From assembly GCA_017938285.1 (NCBI GenBank), contig JAGBBW010000009.1, positions 1 to 64,000 of the forward strand: a stretch of DNA of 64,000 bases, read 5' to 3'. This DNA comes from Lachnospiraceae bacterium. Its GTDB lineage: Bacteria; Bacillota; Clostridia; Lachnospirales; Lachnospiraceae. Every line of letters starts with the position of its first letter. The first letter of the stretch is position 1. Below, one piece after another: positions 35,087 to 44,429 of this stretch. A program made the position numbers and the translations under genes. The notes under the pieces were generated by a model. That model was not told where the DNA came from and searched no databases. It saw only the letters and a program-made list of their open reading frames with translations.

Positions 35087-36937
35087 TTACTTTATTTCCA
35101 GAATAATACCAATCCCACGGACTTCACCGCCAGCCGGGACATTTTTGTTATAATCTTCCGGGTGGATTACCAGCACACCATTCTCCAGAGTCACACTGGC
35201 ACACCAGCACTGGGAAATGGAAACCTCTCTTCCTTCTTTTAAAGTTACCTCTCTGACCCAGCTATGTTCCTCTGTATTTCCCGGATTTTTTATCACCACA
35301 TCCAACTGGATTCCATACCCCTGTTCCGTTCTCCAGCTGTTGGAAACAGAAAAAGAAATCGCATCTGATGCTTCCAACAGTTCTTCCATTGCCGGAAATT
35401 TTACTTCTGTCTGCCCGGAGCTGCCGGAAGTACCGGTATCTGTGCTGCCTGCAGCATCCTGTTCCGGCAGCACCCACTCTTCACTGCCAAGCCCGGCTTC
35501 TTTCATCATGCGGACAAACCAGAGTCCCGCTGAAGATAAATCACTTTCTGATAGGTTCTCTGTTTTGCTGCAGCCACTCTGAATCATGGCAGAAGTTTCT
35601 GCCTTGTTGGACAGATTCCACATGGCATGGCTGATTCCGCAGCTGTCCAGCAGGTCAATCCACCTGTTGGCGGAAGCTTCGTCTATCCCCCCGTTTCCGG
35701 AAGCATCGCAGATTCCATACTCTGTTACAAACAGCGGCAGTCCCTTCCTTACTGCTGTTTTACATTTTTCCTGGATATTTTCCTTGTGGGTTGCCGCATA
35801 AAAATGCAGGGCATACATAATATTGTCATATTCTGTAATTGGGTCCGCTGCTGCTATATCCACATCCTGGGACCAGGTCGGTGTTCCCACAATAATAACG
35901 GCCTCTGGTGCATATTCCCGGATTACCGGAATAATCTCCATGGCATACTGTTTAATGGAAGACCAGCTTGTACCACCATTCGGTTCATTACAGATTTCAT
36001 AAAGGACATTCGGCACATCCGCATACTTCTGCGCCATTTCCGCAAAAAACTTCTTTGCCTCCTCCTTATAGGTATTTGGATTACTGTCACTTAAAATGTG
36101 CCAGTCAATTATAATGTACATATTCTGTTCAACCGCAGCCTGCACACCAATATCAATAATGTTCTTCAAATTTTCTTTCTGACCCGTTCCACTGGTGCAG
36201 TACCCATTGTATTCCGCTGTATACATGGCAAGCCGGAACAAGTTACAGCCCCATTCCTGACGTGCCTGGGCCATCATTGCCCCATTCACATATTCAGGAA
36301 ACCAGCCAAGACCATGCGTACTGATACCACGGAGCTGGACAGGTGTCCCTGCAGCATCTGCCAGATGCGTACCCTCCACATGCAATGGACCATAAAAACC
36401 ACTCTCCATCGTTTTATCCGTTTCCGAAACAGGTTTCTGTGTTGGAACCGGTGTCTCTGTCGGGTCTGGCAGTTTTGTCGGTTTTGGTGTCGGCGTTGGC
36501 TCCGGCGGTTCTGTTGGTTCTGATGTCGGCGTTGGCTCCGGCGGTTCTGTTGGTTCTGATGTCGGCGTTGGTTCCGGTGTCGGCGTTGGTTCTGATGTCG
36601 GCGTTGGCTCTGGCAGTTTTGTCGGTTCTGTTGTCGGCGTTGGCTCTGGCAGTTTTGTCGGTTCTGTTGTCGGCGTTGGCTCTGGCAGTTCTGTTGGTTC
36701 CGGTGTCGGCGTCGGGTCTGGCAGTTCTGTTGGTTCCGGTGCCTGTGTCAGCTCTGGCGGTTCTGTTGGTTCCGGTGTCGGTGTCGTCTCTGGCAGTTCC
36801 GGTGTCTCGGTCGTCCCTGATGTTTCCTGCTTTTCCTGCCACATTTTTTCTATCTGTATTCCAGCCGTCACTCCGATTCCTGCCCCTATGATAATCCCAA
36901 GCAGCAACACTGCAAGCATAGCTACTATCTTTTTCAT
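35087..36937 (-). CDS. Surface-anchored GH5 family endoglucanase
   Basis: 616 residues. One N-terminal membrane helix (about 5-28) acts as signal or anchor. A long Pro/Thr/Glu repeat spacer follows (about 42-170), then a GH5 catalytic domain (about 180-490). The general acid is Glu318 in EICNEPNGG and the nucleophile Glu406 in FVTEYG; HILSDSNPNTY and MYALHFYA are typical of the cellulase subgroup GH5_2. The last about 110 residues look like a beta-sandwich carbohydrate-binding module (NSWRTEQGYGIQLDVVI). It should cut beta-1,4-glucans at the surface. It overlaps the diguanylate cyclase gene by 4 bases, so the two are co-translated. Confidence 0.92.
   Translation of the reverse strand: MKKIVAMLAVLLLGIIIGAGIGVTAGIQIEKMWQEKQETSGTTETPELPETTPTPEPTEPPELTQAPEPTELPDPTPTPEPTELPEPTPTTEPTKLPEPTPTTEPTKLPEPTPTSEPTPTPEPTPTSEPTEPPEPTPTSEPTEPPEPTPTPKPTKLPDPTETPVPTQKPVSETDKTMESGFYGPLHVEGTHLADAAGTPVQLRGISTHGLGWFPEYVNGAMMAQARQEWGCNLFRLAMYTAEYNGYCTSGTGQKENLKNIIDIGVQAAVEQNMYIIIDWHILSDSNPNTYKEEAKKFFAEMAQKYADVPNVLYEICNEPNGGTSWSSIKQYAMEIIPVIREYAPEAVIIVGTPTWSQDVDIAAADPITEYDNIMYALHFYAATHKENIQEKCKTAVRKGLPLFVTEYGICDASGNGGIDEASANRWIDLLDSCGISHAMWNLSNKAETSAMIQSGCSKTENLSESDLSSAGLWFVRMMKEAGLGSEEWVLPEQDAAGSTDTGTSGSSGQTEVKFPAMEELLEASDAISFSVSNSWRTEQGYGIQLDVVIKNPGNTEEHSWVREVTLKEGREVSISQCWCASVTLENGVLVIHPEDYNKNVPAGGEVRGIGIILEIK
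36428..36814 (-). repeat. Tandem repeats encoding the Pro/Thr/Glu spacer of the cellulase
   Basis: About 390 bases of related 36- to 42-base units encoding variants of TEPTELPEPTPT. Several neighbouring units are identical in DNA, so length probably varies between strains. The repeats lie in frame inside the gene and form a wall-spanning spacer. Confidence 0.88.
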
Positions 36938-38013
36938 TGTCTCTTCTCCATCCTTCTTTTTCCCTCTGCCTTGTCTGCATACATTGCTTCATCCGCTCTG
37001 GCGCATACTGTTTCAAATTCTTCTCCCTGATGGTACTCCGCCATGCCAATGGCGCAGCGGTACGGTGTTTTCCTCATCTCTTCAAAAATGTCTTCTATCA
37101 TCTCCTGCAACTGTGCCAGGGAAACTGCCTGCTTGGGACACAGCACCATAAATTCATCTCCACCGGTGCGATATAAGAAACAACCCTTCCGCAAATGCTT
37201 CCTGATACATTCTGCAGTAGTACAAATGGCATGGTCGCCTGCAGCATGTCCCATGGAATCATTGATTTTCTTTAAATTATTCAAATCAACCGAAATTACT
37301 GCCAGCATACGCTCTTTATATTTTTCTATATCACGATACAGACAATGACGGTTTAAAACTTTTGTCAGGGCATCCCGTTTGAAACTCTGGGCGCAGAAAT
37401 ATAAGTAAAAAAAGGTAACCGACAGCGCACTGGCTGCCCTGAGCAGCCCTTCGTGTTCCCACACAGACTCCAGTGCCGTCGCAATACCACAGGTCAGTAC
37501 AATGGCCAGAATAATCACGGCCTCCATATAGTTTCTTTCCTTGAAAAAATGTGCAGAAAATACAAGTATCAGGCACAGATACAGACCACTGCAGATATGA
37601 GGTGCAAATCCAAGTGGTCCCCGGACAAACTGATTGGACCCATCATAAGAAAACGCAATATCCGTAAAGAACGCTGTACTGACAACCGCCGCATTCACAA
37701 ATGCCGGAACAATCAGAAACAGCCGGGCCTTTTGGTCCCTGTACCGTACAATCAGAATCAGAACGTAAATAATAAGTGGACGCAGAATATACCCAACTAC
37801 CGACATCAGCACCCGCATCATGGAAGGCTCCGGACGCAGTGACATCGCATACTCCACATTTTCAGCAATCGTTACTGCTATCAGCAGACCAATGCTTATC
37901 CGGAATTTTCGTGTAATCTCTTTGTCAAACACATCATTTGTATACAAAAACACGCTTAAAAACAAAAGATTAATCACCACAATAAAATTATTTTGTATGT
38001 ACTCGTACAGCAT
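36934..38013 (-). CDS. Membrane-bound diguanylate cyclase (GGDEF)
   Basis: 359 residues: a seven- to eight-helix N-terminal membrane domain (about 8-200), then a GGDEF domain with the intact active site RTGGDEF. The I-site position five residues earlier reads RKGC rather than RxxD, so classic product inhibition is unlikely. It should make c-di-GMP from two GTP at the membrane. The ATGA overlap with the GH5 gene ties the two proteins together. Start ATG behind AAAGGAAG, about 150 bases after the inferred transcription start. Confidence 0.9.
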   Translation of the reverse strand: MLYEYIQNNFIVVINLLFLSVFLYTNDVFDKEITRKFRISIGLLIAVTIAENVEYAMSLRPEPSMMRVLMSVVGYILRPLIIYVLILIVRYRDQKARLFLIVPAFVNAAVVSTAFFTDIAFSYDGSNQFVRGPLGFAPHICSGLYLCLILVFSAHFFKERNYMEAVIILAIVLTCGIATALESVWEHEGLLRAASALSVTFFYLYFCAQSFKRDALTKVLNRHCLYRDIEKYKERMLAVISVDLNNLKKINDSMGHAAGDHAICTTAECIRKHLRKGCFLYRTGGDEFMVLCPKQAVSLAQLQEMIEDIFEEMRKTPYRCAIGMAEYHQGEEFETVCARADEAMYADKAEGKRRMEKRQ

Positions 38014-38165
38014 AAGCAGCTTCCTTTCTGAACATATCTCTAAGGAAGCACTGATTAATTCATTGCTTCTTTAGAAGCCTCCGGCGGATCGCACGAATTT
38101 GCAGTAGAATTTACAGTTTCGTTGCGCAAATCCGGCGTGGAAAACGCTTTAATCATCGTTTCCCT
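38014..38165 (-). promoter_or_regulatory. Long structured leader of the cyclase-cellulase operon
   Basis: About 150 untranslated bases hold three hairpins. One is a short GCGT/ACGC stem near the 5' end. The main one is a long imperfect hairpin at 38085-38134, closed by CGGAT/ATCCG and continued by CGCAACGAA paired with TTCGTGCG. The last is GCTTC/GAAGC (38065-38078) shortly before the start codon. No known riboswitch consensus is evident to me, including c-di-GMP classes I and II. It may be an unrecognised riboswitch or a protein-responsive leader. Confidence 0.4.
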
Positions 38166-38171
38166 AACATT

Positions 38172-38200
38172 ATTATATCGCAGATTTTCCGAATACACAA
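38172..38200 (-). promoter_or_regulatory. Promoter of the cyclase-cellulase operon
   Basis: On the minus strand TTGTGT (38195-38200) and TATAAT (38172-38177) are 17 bases apart, giving a start near 38165. Confidence 0.65.
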
Positions 38201-38220
38201 ATCGTTTCTTTCATGACATA

Positions 38221-38264
38221 AAAAACGGAGCATCCGTCTGTTTCCAGTTTCCCTGATACTCCGT
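38221..38264 (-). terminator. Terminator of the DegV gene
   Basis: On the minus strand a stem pairs AACGGAGTATC with GATGCTCCGTT and is followed by TTTTTT. Confidence 0.85.
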
Positions 38265-38283
38265 TGTTATCCATTCCTATTTC

Positions 38284-39171
38284 TTATTCCGTTCTTGCGC
38301 TGCCCCAGAAAAATACGACAAATGTTCCCGGTCCGGTATGGCTTCCAATTACCGTACCAATCGTATCAATCTCAATCTTTCCTGCAAGCTTCGGAAATTT
38401 TTTCTCCACCAGTGCCTTCAGTGCCAGGGCATCCTCCATGCAGGCAGACTGGCTGATATAACATTTTCCACTGTAATCCGTTCCATTTTCTGCATGCTGT
38501 TCCATCATCTTTACCAGCTCTTCCACGGCCTTTTTCTTGCCACGGACCTTCTGGCGTGCCTGCAGTTTACCGTTTACATCCACTTCAATAATTGGGCAGA
38601 TATTCAAAATACCACCCACGGCACCGGCTGTTTTGGAAAGTCTGCCACCCCGTACCAGATATTTCAATTCCGTGGTTGCAACCCAGTGGTTCAGCTTTAA
38701 TTTATTCGCTTCCACCCAGGTATAAATCTCTTCCACAGATTTTCCTGCATCCCGCATATCCGCCAGTTCATCCATCATCAGACCATATCCGGACGCAGCC
38801 GCCAGGGAATCCACTACATAAATTTTGCGGTCCGGATAACGTTCTGCCAGCATATCCCTTGCCACACACGCAGAATTATGTACACCGGAAATACCAGAAG
38901 ACAGGCATACATGCAGAATATCCTTTCCTTCCTGCAGAAACCGCTCAAAGTATGCTTCAAACTCTGCCACATTGACCTGGGAGGTTTTCGTGCTGGCTCC
39001 CTTCTCCATTGCCCTGTAAAAATCCTCAAAAGACATGGACTGTCCTAAATCGTCCGGATAACGCACTCCATCCAGTTCATAACTGAAACAGATATAAGAA
39101 ATATTTCTCTTCTCAAAGTGTTCCCTTGTCAGGTCCGCTGTCGAACAGCAGCTTAAAATAAAATCACTCAT
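38284..39171 (-). CDS. DegV family fatty-acid-binding protein
   Basis: The start is ATG at 39171 behind GGAAGGAAAG, giving 295 residues; the longer frame has no better site. It has the two-lobed DegV fold with the lipid-contact regions SCCSTADLTREHF, TSQVNVAEFEAYF and LSSGISGVHNSA, and the VVDSLAAASGYGLMMDE stretch. DegV/FakB proteins bind fatty acids, and some hand them to the FakA kinase. No fakA is nearby. A second DegV domain occurs in this window at the end of the histidine kinase at 51.7 kb. Confidence 0.9.
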   Translation of the reverse strand: MSDFILSCCSTADLTREHFEKRNISYICFSYELDGVRYPDDLGQSMSFEDFYRAMEKGASTKTSQVNVAEFEAYFERFLQEGKDILHVCLSSGISGVHNSACVARDMLAERYPDRKIYVVDSLAAASGYGLMMDELADMRDAGKSVEEIYTWVEANKLKLNHWVATTELKYLVRGGRLSKTAGAVGGILNICPIIEVDVNGKLQARQKVRGKKKAVEELVKMMEQHAENGTDYSGKCYISQSACMEDALALKALVEKKFPKLAGKIEIDTIGTVIGSHTGPGTFVVFFWGSARTE

Positions 39172-39302
39172 CTTTTTTTCTTCCTTTCCTTCCGTTTTCC
39201 AGTAACGGCTTTCCTGTAAAAGCAACGAGGGTCATATAACGTAGTTTTTATTACTACATTATATAACCCTATCACCTGCTTGTAAAGAGAAAAATATGAT
39301 TT

Positions 39303-41042
39303 TTAATACTTCTTGAATACGCTGGTTCCTTCGTTCAGCAGTACCGCAATACCCTCATTCTCTTCCATCTGGCTATTAATCTTTTCCATATCCATAACCA
39401 GACTCTGGGTTCTCTCTGCTGCACCATTTACACCGTTGGCACCATCTTCAATCGCACTGGTAATTGTTGCAATGGAACCGGTAATTTCACCGATTTCCCG
39501 TCGTAAATCTTCTGTCATCTCTGTAAACTCATTCATGGACTGCTGGATATAGGAAGCATTTTCCTGATACTGCACACTGTTGTCCACAAAATTCTCAAAT
39601 TCAGGAAGAATGGAATCCTGCATATAATCTACCAGGTTATTTGCATTCTCTGCCAGATTATGTACGGCATTCATAACAATACCATTGATCTGCTGAATGC
39701 GGTTTGCCGTTTCCCGGCTGGAATCTGCCAGCTGACGGATTTCATCTGCAACTACAGCAAAACCACGTCCGGCTTCTCCTGCTCTCGCTGCTTCAATGGA
39801 AGCATTCAGGGCAAGCAGATTCGTCTGGCTGGAAATACTTAAAATATCGCCGGTCAGGGAATTTACCTGATCTACACTCTTACTGTCAGCAATCGCCTGA
39901 TTCAATACCTCCAGAATTTCATTCACCTTGGCGCTGGTCTGTGCCATATTGGTTCTCGCATTACTTTCCATCTTATCAGCATTTGCTTTCATATCTATGG
40001 AATAATCGTTAATCTGGCTTGTCTTGTTGGCAATAATTTCAACCTCGTCACGGACAGACTCTGCATTACCATTGATGATACCGGCAGAACCACCAACTTC
40101 CTGCATGGTGGCAGCCAGTTCTTCTGTCACCGCAGACAAATCAGATACACTGTCATCCGACGTCTTAATACTGTTACGAACCTCTGTAACAACAACTTCC
40201 ATGCGCTGGGTATTGCCCACAATCAGTTTCATGATTTCCTGCAGGCGGTTCATAAACATATTCATGGCACCGGCAAGATCGGAAATTTCATCATTGGAAC
40301 GAATCGCAATTCTCTGGGTCAGGTCACCTTCTCCATCTTCAATGCTCTTAACAATACCCTTAATCTTGCGGCTGATGGAACCAATCGGACGAAGTACTGC
40401 CCAGATAACAATATACAGGGAAGCAAGTAAAGTAATTACACTGACTGCAATCATAATAAACGTGGACGTCAGGGACCCGCCAAATACACTCTGCAGGGAA
40501 ACCCGGGCCTCCGCTGTTTCCTGGTTCATATTTTCAATCAGTGTTCCGATATATCCTTCCATTTCTTCCACGTAATTCGCCAGAAGACCATTTGCTACCT
40601 CATACGCTGCTTCCTTGCTGCCAAGGGCACTGAATCCCATAATCCGGGCAATTTCGTATTTAATTCCTTCATAACTTCCAAGCATGGCATCATAGGACGC
40701 CATATCCTCTGCTGACACATACTGCTTATATGCTGCAAACATGCCATCCAGTTCCTGCTCCTGTGCCTTTACCGAATCCACCAGACTGATTAAGGAATTC
40801 AGGTCTGTTGCAATGATATGGGACAATGCCATTTTATGTAACACCTGTGCACTATGCTGGATTTCACTTAAATCCGCAATACGCTCCATATAATTGTCCG
40901 TAATCTCCGTGGCGGTTGCGTTTACCTGCCGGATATTGGTCAGTCCCTGAATATTGGAGAACAACGCAACTACCCATAAAATAACGACTGGAATTAACAG
41001 TTTTGCGGTCAGGCTGACCCGCATTTTTTTCTTTGTATTCAT
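39303..41042 (-). CDS. Methyl-accepting chemotaxis protein with extracellular four-helix domain
   Basis: 579 residues: one membrane helix near 10-32, an extracellular helical domain of about 160 residues (four-helix-bundle type), a second helix near 190-215, HAMP, then a long coiled-coil signalling domain. The hairpin tip [18 protein letters not shown] contacts CheA/CheW. It is 13 bases downstream of a solute-binding lipoprotein gene in the same transcript, suggesting that it senses a sugar through that binding protein. Confidence 0.9.
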   Translation of the reverse strand: MNTKKKMRVSLTAKLLIPVVILWVVALFSNIQGLTNIRQVNATATEITDNYMERIADLSEIQHSAQVLHKMALSHIIATDLNSLISLVDSVKAQEQELDGMFAAYKQYVSAEDMASYDAMLGSYEGIKYEIARIMGFSALGSKEAAYEVANGLLANYVEEMEGYIGTLIENMNQETAEARVSLQSVFGGSLTSTFIMIAVSVITLLASLYIVIWAVLRPIGSISRKIKGIVKSIEDGEGDLTQRIAIRSNDEISDLAGAMNMFMNRLQEIMKLIVGNTQRMEVVVTEVRNSIKTSDDSVSDLSAVTEELAATMQEVGGSAGIINGNAESVRDEVEIIANKTSQINDYSIDMKANADKMESNARTNMAQTSAKVNEILEVLNQAIADSKSVDQVNSLTGDILSISSQTNLLALNASIEAARAGEAGRGFAVVADEIRQLADSSRETANRIQQINGIVMNAVHNLAENANNLVDYMQDSILPEFENFVDNSVQYQENASYIQQSMNEFTEMTEDLRREIGEITGSIATITSAIEDGANGVNGAAERTQSLVMDMEKINSQMEENEGIAVLLNEGTSVFKKY

Positions 41043-41055
41043 CTGCCGTGTCCTC

Positions 41056-42330
41056 CTACTTTACTGTTGATGCGGTAATTTCTGCCACCAGAATGTCCAG
41101 AAGTTCCTGCAGCGGTTTATTATCCGGATTTCCTGCAATCAGGGTATCTGCAAAAGCAGTACATGCTCCCCAGTAGTTATTACCAACACGCTGCAGTACA
41201 CCGTACTGGGACTGGTCGATAACCGCCAGAATTGCCGGCACTTTCATAACTTCGTCAGAAGCCGCTGCATTGATATTGGATGGACCCTGGTTTCTTTCCA
41301 CGAAACGTACCGTCTGGTTCTGCTCGTTGGTAATCCAGTTCGCCAGTTTATGCGCCCACTCCACATTCGGAGAATAGGAATTTACTCCTACCATCTTAAA
41401 TCCGGTAAACGAAGACATCTGAACCTGCTGTCCTTTGCATGTAAATGTCGGCATCTTGACTGCACCATAATCATCTCCCCAGATTTCCCTTACGGACATG
41501 GCATTCCACACACCACTGATGGCAGCCACTACCGTACCTTCCTTTGCGCTCTCAATAAAAGTACCATCCGCAGCAGCGAGAAAACCAGGATGATTAATCA
41601 CATCCACTATGGACTCCGTCACATCCACACCGGTAAATGTACCTTCTGTTGTATTCCAGTTACAATAGTTGGTAACACCATCATCGTTAATACCAAACTC
41701 CATACCAACATTACCAAAGAAGCTGTACATATACCAGCCGGAATTCAGTTCCATGTTCAGCTTTTTGCCAGCCTTTGCGGCAGCATCCAGCACACCGTCC
41801 AGCGTCTTTACATCTTCTTCCGTAAAATACTCCTTGTTATAAAATAAAAAGTAACCGTTGTCCGCTGTCATCGGATAAGCATACAGGGTACCATTAATGG
41901 AAGCTGCTTCCACCGAACCTTCTGTATTTGCCTTTTTCACTTCTTCAGCATTTGGAACTTCCTCCAAAATACCTCCTGCTACCAGACTGTTCAGCTGGTC
42001 ATCCGGAAAATGAAATACATCTGCCGTACCATGAACATCTCCCAAAGCCACATCACGCAGGGTTGCATCACTTTGTACCTCCAGCGTAATCTCAAATTCC
42101 TCTTCCGGATACTGCTTCTTGAAACTTTCAATCATGCCCTCCAGCATTTTAAAATTATCTTCCTCTGCCCACATGGTCAGCTGAATCGGACCATCCGTAC
42201 CTGTTTCCTCTGTGACGGCTGCACCATCACCTGTATTCGTCTGGTCTTCCGTGGAGGAAGTATTCTGACAGCCTGTCATGGTAAACAAAAACAGGACTGC
42301 CATAAGTGCTGATAAAAATCTCTTTTTCAC
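41056..42330 (-). CDS. Extracellular solute-binding lipoprotein (sugar ABC family 1)
   Basis: 424 residues. The lipobox TMTGC puts the lipidated Cys at residue 21. A typical family 1 binding-protein fold follows ([60 protein letters not shown]). Ligands of this family are mostly malto- or other oligosaccharides. The start codon is GTG behind GAGGAG. No permease or ATPase gene is adjacent; its only operon partner is a chemoreceptor. Confidence 0.9.
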   Translation of the reverse strand: MKKRFLSALMAVLFLFTMTGCQNTSSTEDQTNTGDGAAVTEETGTDGPIQLTMWAEEDNFKMLEGMIESFKKQYPEEEFEITLEVQSDATLRDVALGDVHGTADVFHFPDDQLNSLVAGGILEEVPNAEEVKKANTEGSVEAASINGTLYAYPMTADNGYFLFYNKEYFTEEDVKTLDGVLDAAAKAGKKLNMELNSGWYMYSFFGNVGMEFGINDDGVTNYCNWNTTEGTFTGVDVTESIVDVINHPGFLAAADGTFIESAKEGTVVAAISGVWNAMSVREIWGDDYGAVKMPTFTCKGQQVQMSSFTGFKMVGVNSYSPNVEWAHKLANWITNEQNQTVRFVERNQGPSNINAAASDEVMKVPAILAVIDQSQYGVLQRVGNNYWGACTAFADTLIAGNPDNKPLQELLDILVAEITASTVK

Positions 42331-42396
42331 GGCTCCTCATCCTTTCGTTATCTTTTACTAAATTTCCACGAAAATTTTATAAACTTTTGTATATAT

Positions 42397-42425
42397 ATTA
42401 TAAAACCTATACACCGTTTTGTCAA
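42397..42425 (-). promoter_or_regulatory. Promoter of the binding protein-chemoreceptor operon
   Basis: On the minus strand TTGACA (42420-42425) and TATAAT (42397-42402) with exactly 17 bases between them. Confidence 0.85.
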
Positions 42426-42461
42426 TGATGAGCAATCGGTTATCCTAAAAAGTAGTTAATA

Positions 42462-44093
42462 TTACAGAAGTTTCACCTTAACATCCTCACACAATTTTTC
42501 CCGGAACACTGCCTTCCATTTTATCGTTTCCACTGGTTCAAAATGTAGTGCTGAACAGGCCACGTGCTGCTTTGCCTCTGTGCCGCCGGCTCCTGCAATA
42601 AAAAAGGCGGTTGGCCCGTCTGCGCCGCCAATAACGGCAATGGAAGCCACACTGCTCCTTCCTGGCATCGGCTCATAACCCGGTACCGGCTTTTTTCTTG
42701 GCTGGTCACTCTGCACACAGTCCTGTATCAGAAACTGTGTTCCTGGAAGGTCCGGCGACAGAGTGTATAGCATCCTTTTATAGAAGCATGGAAATTCCAG
42801 CTCCCCATGGTGCACCCGCTCCATCTGTTCTGCAGCCAGCTGCTGTTCCTCTATTGCCTGCACAGTCAGCGTATATTCTTCTCCTGTGGCAGAGCGGGTA
42901 ATCTTAACGCTTTCCCCCACCGCCAGGGTCGTAAACCGCTCTGCTGTCACAGAAACCTCTTCCGCTTTCATCGTCAGTTCCACTTCTTTTATTACCGGCT
43001 TTTTTGCTGTTGCCCAGACAAAGCTTGCCCGCCGGAAATACCAGCCCTTTCCCCGGTCCAGCTGATAATACTTCAGCAGCCGTTCCTCTTCTTCTCTCAC
43101 CGGCCAGGCTACTTCCTCTTTGAAAAGTTCCTGCGGCATCCAGCCAAACCCCCGACCATTGTGCTGCTTTAATTCACGGCCGTTGACCTTTACTTCCGCC
43201 CGGAAAGAAAGGTCCGTTGGATTCGTCCGATGCATTTCTTCCCGGATTTCCTCACTCCACAATTCTTCCCTGTCCCCATACCGTTCTATTTTCTCTAAAA
43301 ATTCTTTGATTTTTTCCGGTTCAATTTCCACACAGAAATCCACTACCAGTCCCTTACCACAGACGTAAACCGAAGGAACATGCCAGACATTACCGTTCCA
43401 GAAAAACTGTTTGTTTACAGGAAGCTCCGTACCGGCTTCGCCTTTTATACGGCCTGAGTGCCGGTAATGCACCCCTTCCCCAAAGTACACTTCCCACAGA
43501 GGTTCCTCTGCTTCACACGCCGGATTTTCTTTCTGCTTTTCTTCTCCGGCTTCACTTTCCCTCCTGCTGCCAGTCTGTCCCGGCACCTCAGCCTCCTGTG
43601 GCACATATTCCCAGTATTCCTCTGAAAACTGAAGCTTCGTATAATCAAAGGCATTCTGAATCTTTTTTATGTACTCAAAGGGCTGTTCCATTGGTGTCAG
43701 CCCCAGTTCTTCCTGTATTACTGAAAAAATTTCCGACAGTTCCTGGGTCACCGGGTTCTCTTCAAGATATTTTTCAAACATATCCTTTCCCCAGGCATGG
43801 GCCTGTTCTGCCGCATCCAAACCATGACAGGCTAACATCAGACGAAGAAATTCCTCAAAATTATATGCCAGCGGATGTACGTAGTCTCCCGGAAGATTAC
43901 AGGGACTGACAGCAAAGACCATTTCGCCAAACTCTCTGATAAAACAGTAATGGATACCATCAACACCAGCCCAGCCAATCAGTTCTGCTCCTTCCGGTGT
44001 GCAGAAATAATCGCTGGCAGCGGGGAACTGCTCCAGACCAAGAGCAGAAAAACTGACAGGAAGTTTTTTAAATTTCTGATAAATCGTTGACAT
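42462..44093 (-). CDS. Unknown 543-aa protein with a decarboxylase-beta-like glycine motif
   Basis: I do not recognise the whole protein. It looks cytosolic: no signal peptide or membrane helix. The N-terminal about 150 residues (IYQKFKKLPVSFSALGLEQF, GWAGVDGIHYCFIREFGEMV) look like a conserved clostridial domain. An acidic linker lies near 175-195. Near the C terminus, residues 488-501 read IGGADGPTAFFIAG, almost the signature of the sodium-pumping decarboxylase beta subunit (OadB/GcdB) but outside any membrane context. The gene stands alone on the minus strand, with the small-protein locus upstream. Confidence 0.7.
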   Translation of the reverse strand: MSTIYQKFKKLPVSFSALGLEQFPAASDYFCTPEGAELIGWAGVDGIHYCFIREFGEMVFAVSPCNLPGDYVHPLAYNFEEFLRLMLACHGLDAAEQAHAWGKDMFEKYLEENPVTQELSEIFSVIQEELGLTPMEQPFEYIKKIQNAFDYTKLQFSEEYWEYVPQEAEVPGQTGSRRESEAGEEKQKENPACEAEEPLWEVYFGEGVHYRHSGRIKGEAGTELPVNKQFFWNGNVWHVPSVYVCGKGLVVDFCVEIEPEKIKEFLEKIERYGDREELWSEEIREEMHRTNPTDLSFRAEVKVNGRELKQHNGRGFGWMPQELFKEEVAWPVREEEERLLKYYQLDRGKGWYFRRASFVWATAKKPVIKEVELTMKAEEVSVTAERFTTLAVGESVKITRSATGEEYTLTVQAIEEQQLAAEQMERVHHGELEFPCFYKRMLYTLSPDLPGTQFLIQDCVQSDQPRKKPVPGYEPMPGRSSVASIAVIGGADGPTAFFIAGAGGTEAKQHVACSALHFEPVETIKWKAVFREKLCEDVKVKLL

Positions 44094-44149
44094 TGTAACA
44101 GTCTCCTTTCCCTTTTATACAGCTATCTGTATCATTTTTGATTTTATTA

Positions 44150-44177
44150 TTGAATCTTCTATGATTCATGATATAAT
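44150..44177 (+). promoter_or_regulatory. Promoter of the small membrane protein gene
   Basis: TTGAAT (44150-44155) and TATAAT (44172-44177) are 16 bases apart. A TGAATC/GATTCA inverted repeat overlaps the -35 and spacer. Transcription would start near 44184; CTCCC at 44191-44195 can pair with GGGAG of the ribosome binding site at 44210-44214. Confidence 0.7.
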
Positions 44178-44223
44178 AATACCGTTGCCACTCCCAGACC
44201 GGCACAGAAGGGAGGGTTGGACT

Positions 44224-44334
44224 ATGGAAATTCTCATTACATTTATTCTTTCTGTTATGGCTGGTGTAACTGCCAATTACATAAGCAAATGGCTGGACAG
44301 CAAAGAAAAAGACGGCAATCAGCCTGAGGAATAG
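44224..44334 (+). CDS. 36-aa single-helix membrane protein, candidate type I toxin
   Basis: Too short for usual gene finders. The ATG at 44224 follows GGGAGGG, and the frame ends at TAG 44332-44334. The peptide begins MEILITFILSVMAGVTANYI: one hydrophobic helix (residues 2-20), then SKWLDSKEKDG and an acidic tail. Length, a single helix followed by WLD and a charged tail resemble Fst-like type I toxins that damage membranes. The gene has its own promoter, a ribosome site that can be masked by a 5' stem, and a strong terminator shared with a convergent promoter. A harmless small membrane protein remains possible. Confidence 0.65.
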   Translation: MEILITFILSVMAGVTANYISKWLDSKEKDGNQPEE

Positions 44335-44351
44335 ACCACCTCGCCAAAACG

Positions 44352-44423
44352 GTTGAAAAATCCCCAGTGTCTGCCAACACTGGGGATTTTGTTGTCCTAT
44401 GGACTACTCATTACATTTTGCCT
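44352..44423 (-). ncRNA. Predicted antisense RNA convergent to the small membrane protein gene
   Basis: The promoter at 44430-44458 on the minus strand would start an RNA near 44423 that ends after the shared hairpin near 44352, about 70 bases long. It would be complementary to the 3' end of the small-gene transcript. This is the layout of par/fst-type and txpA/RatA-type systems, where the antisense RNA blocks or destabilises toxin mRNA. Inferred from promoter and terminator only. Confidence 0.5.
44357..44390. terminator. Shared bidirectional terminator
   Basis: A perfect 14-bp stem, AAAATCCCCAGTGT with ACACTGGGGATTTT, has a 6-base loop and T-runs on both sides. It ends the small-gene transcript and the convergent antisense RNA. 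Confidence 0.9.
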
Positions 44424-44429
44424 GCTTTT

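Noticed and set aside
36428..36814. CRISPR-like appearance of regularly spaced repeats
   Set aside because: Units are contiguous, in frame, without unique spacers, and no cas genes are present.
36343..36891. A plus-strand low-complexity open frame rich in SALAPAVLLV units
   Set aside because: Antisense image of the cellulase Pro/Thr/Glu repeats, with no start signals.
38014..38165. c-di-GMP riboswitch of class I or II
   Set aside because: The location before a cyclase gene is tempting, but I could not find the conserved core of either class.
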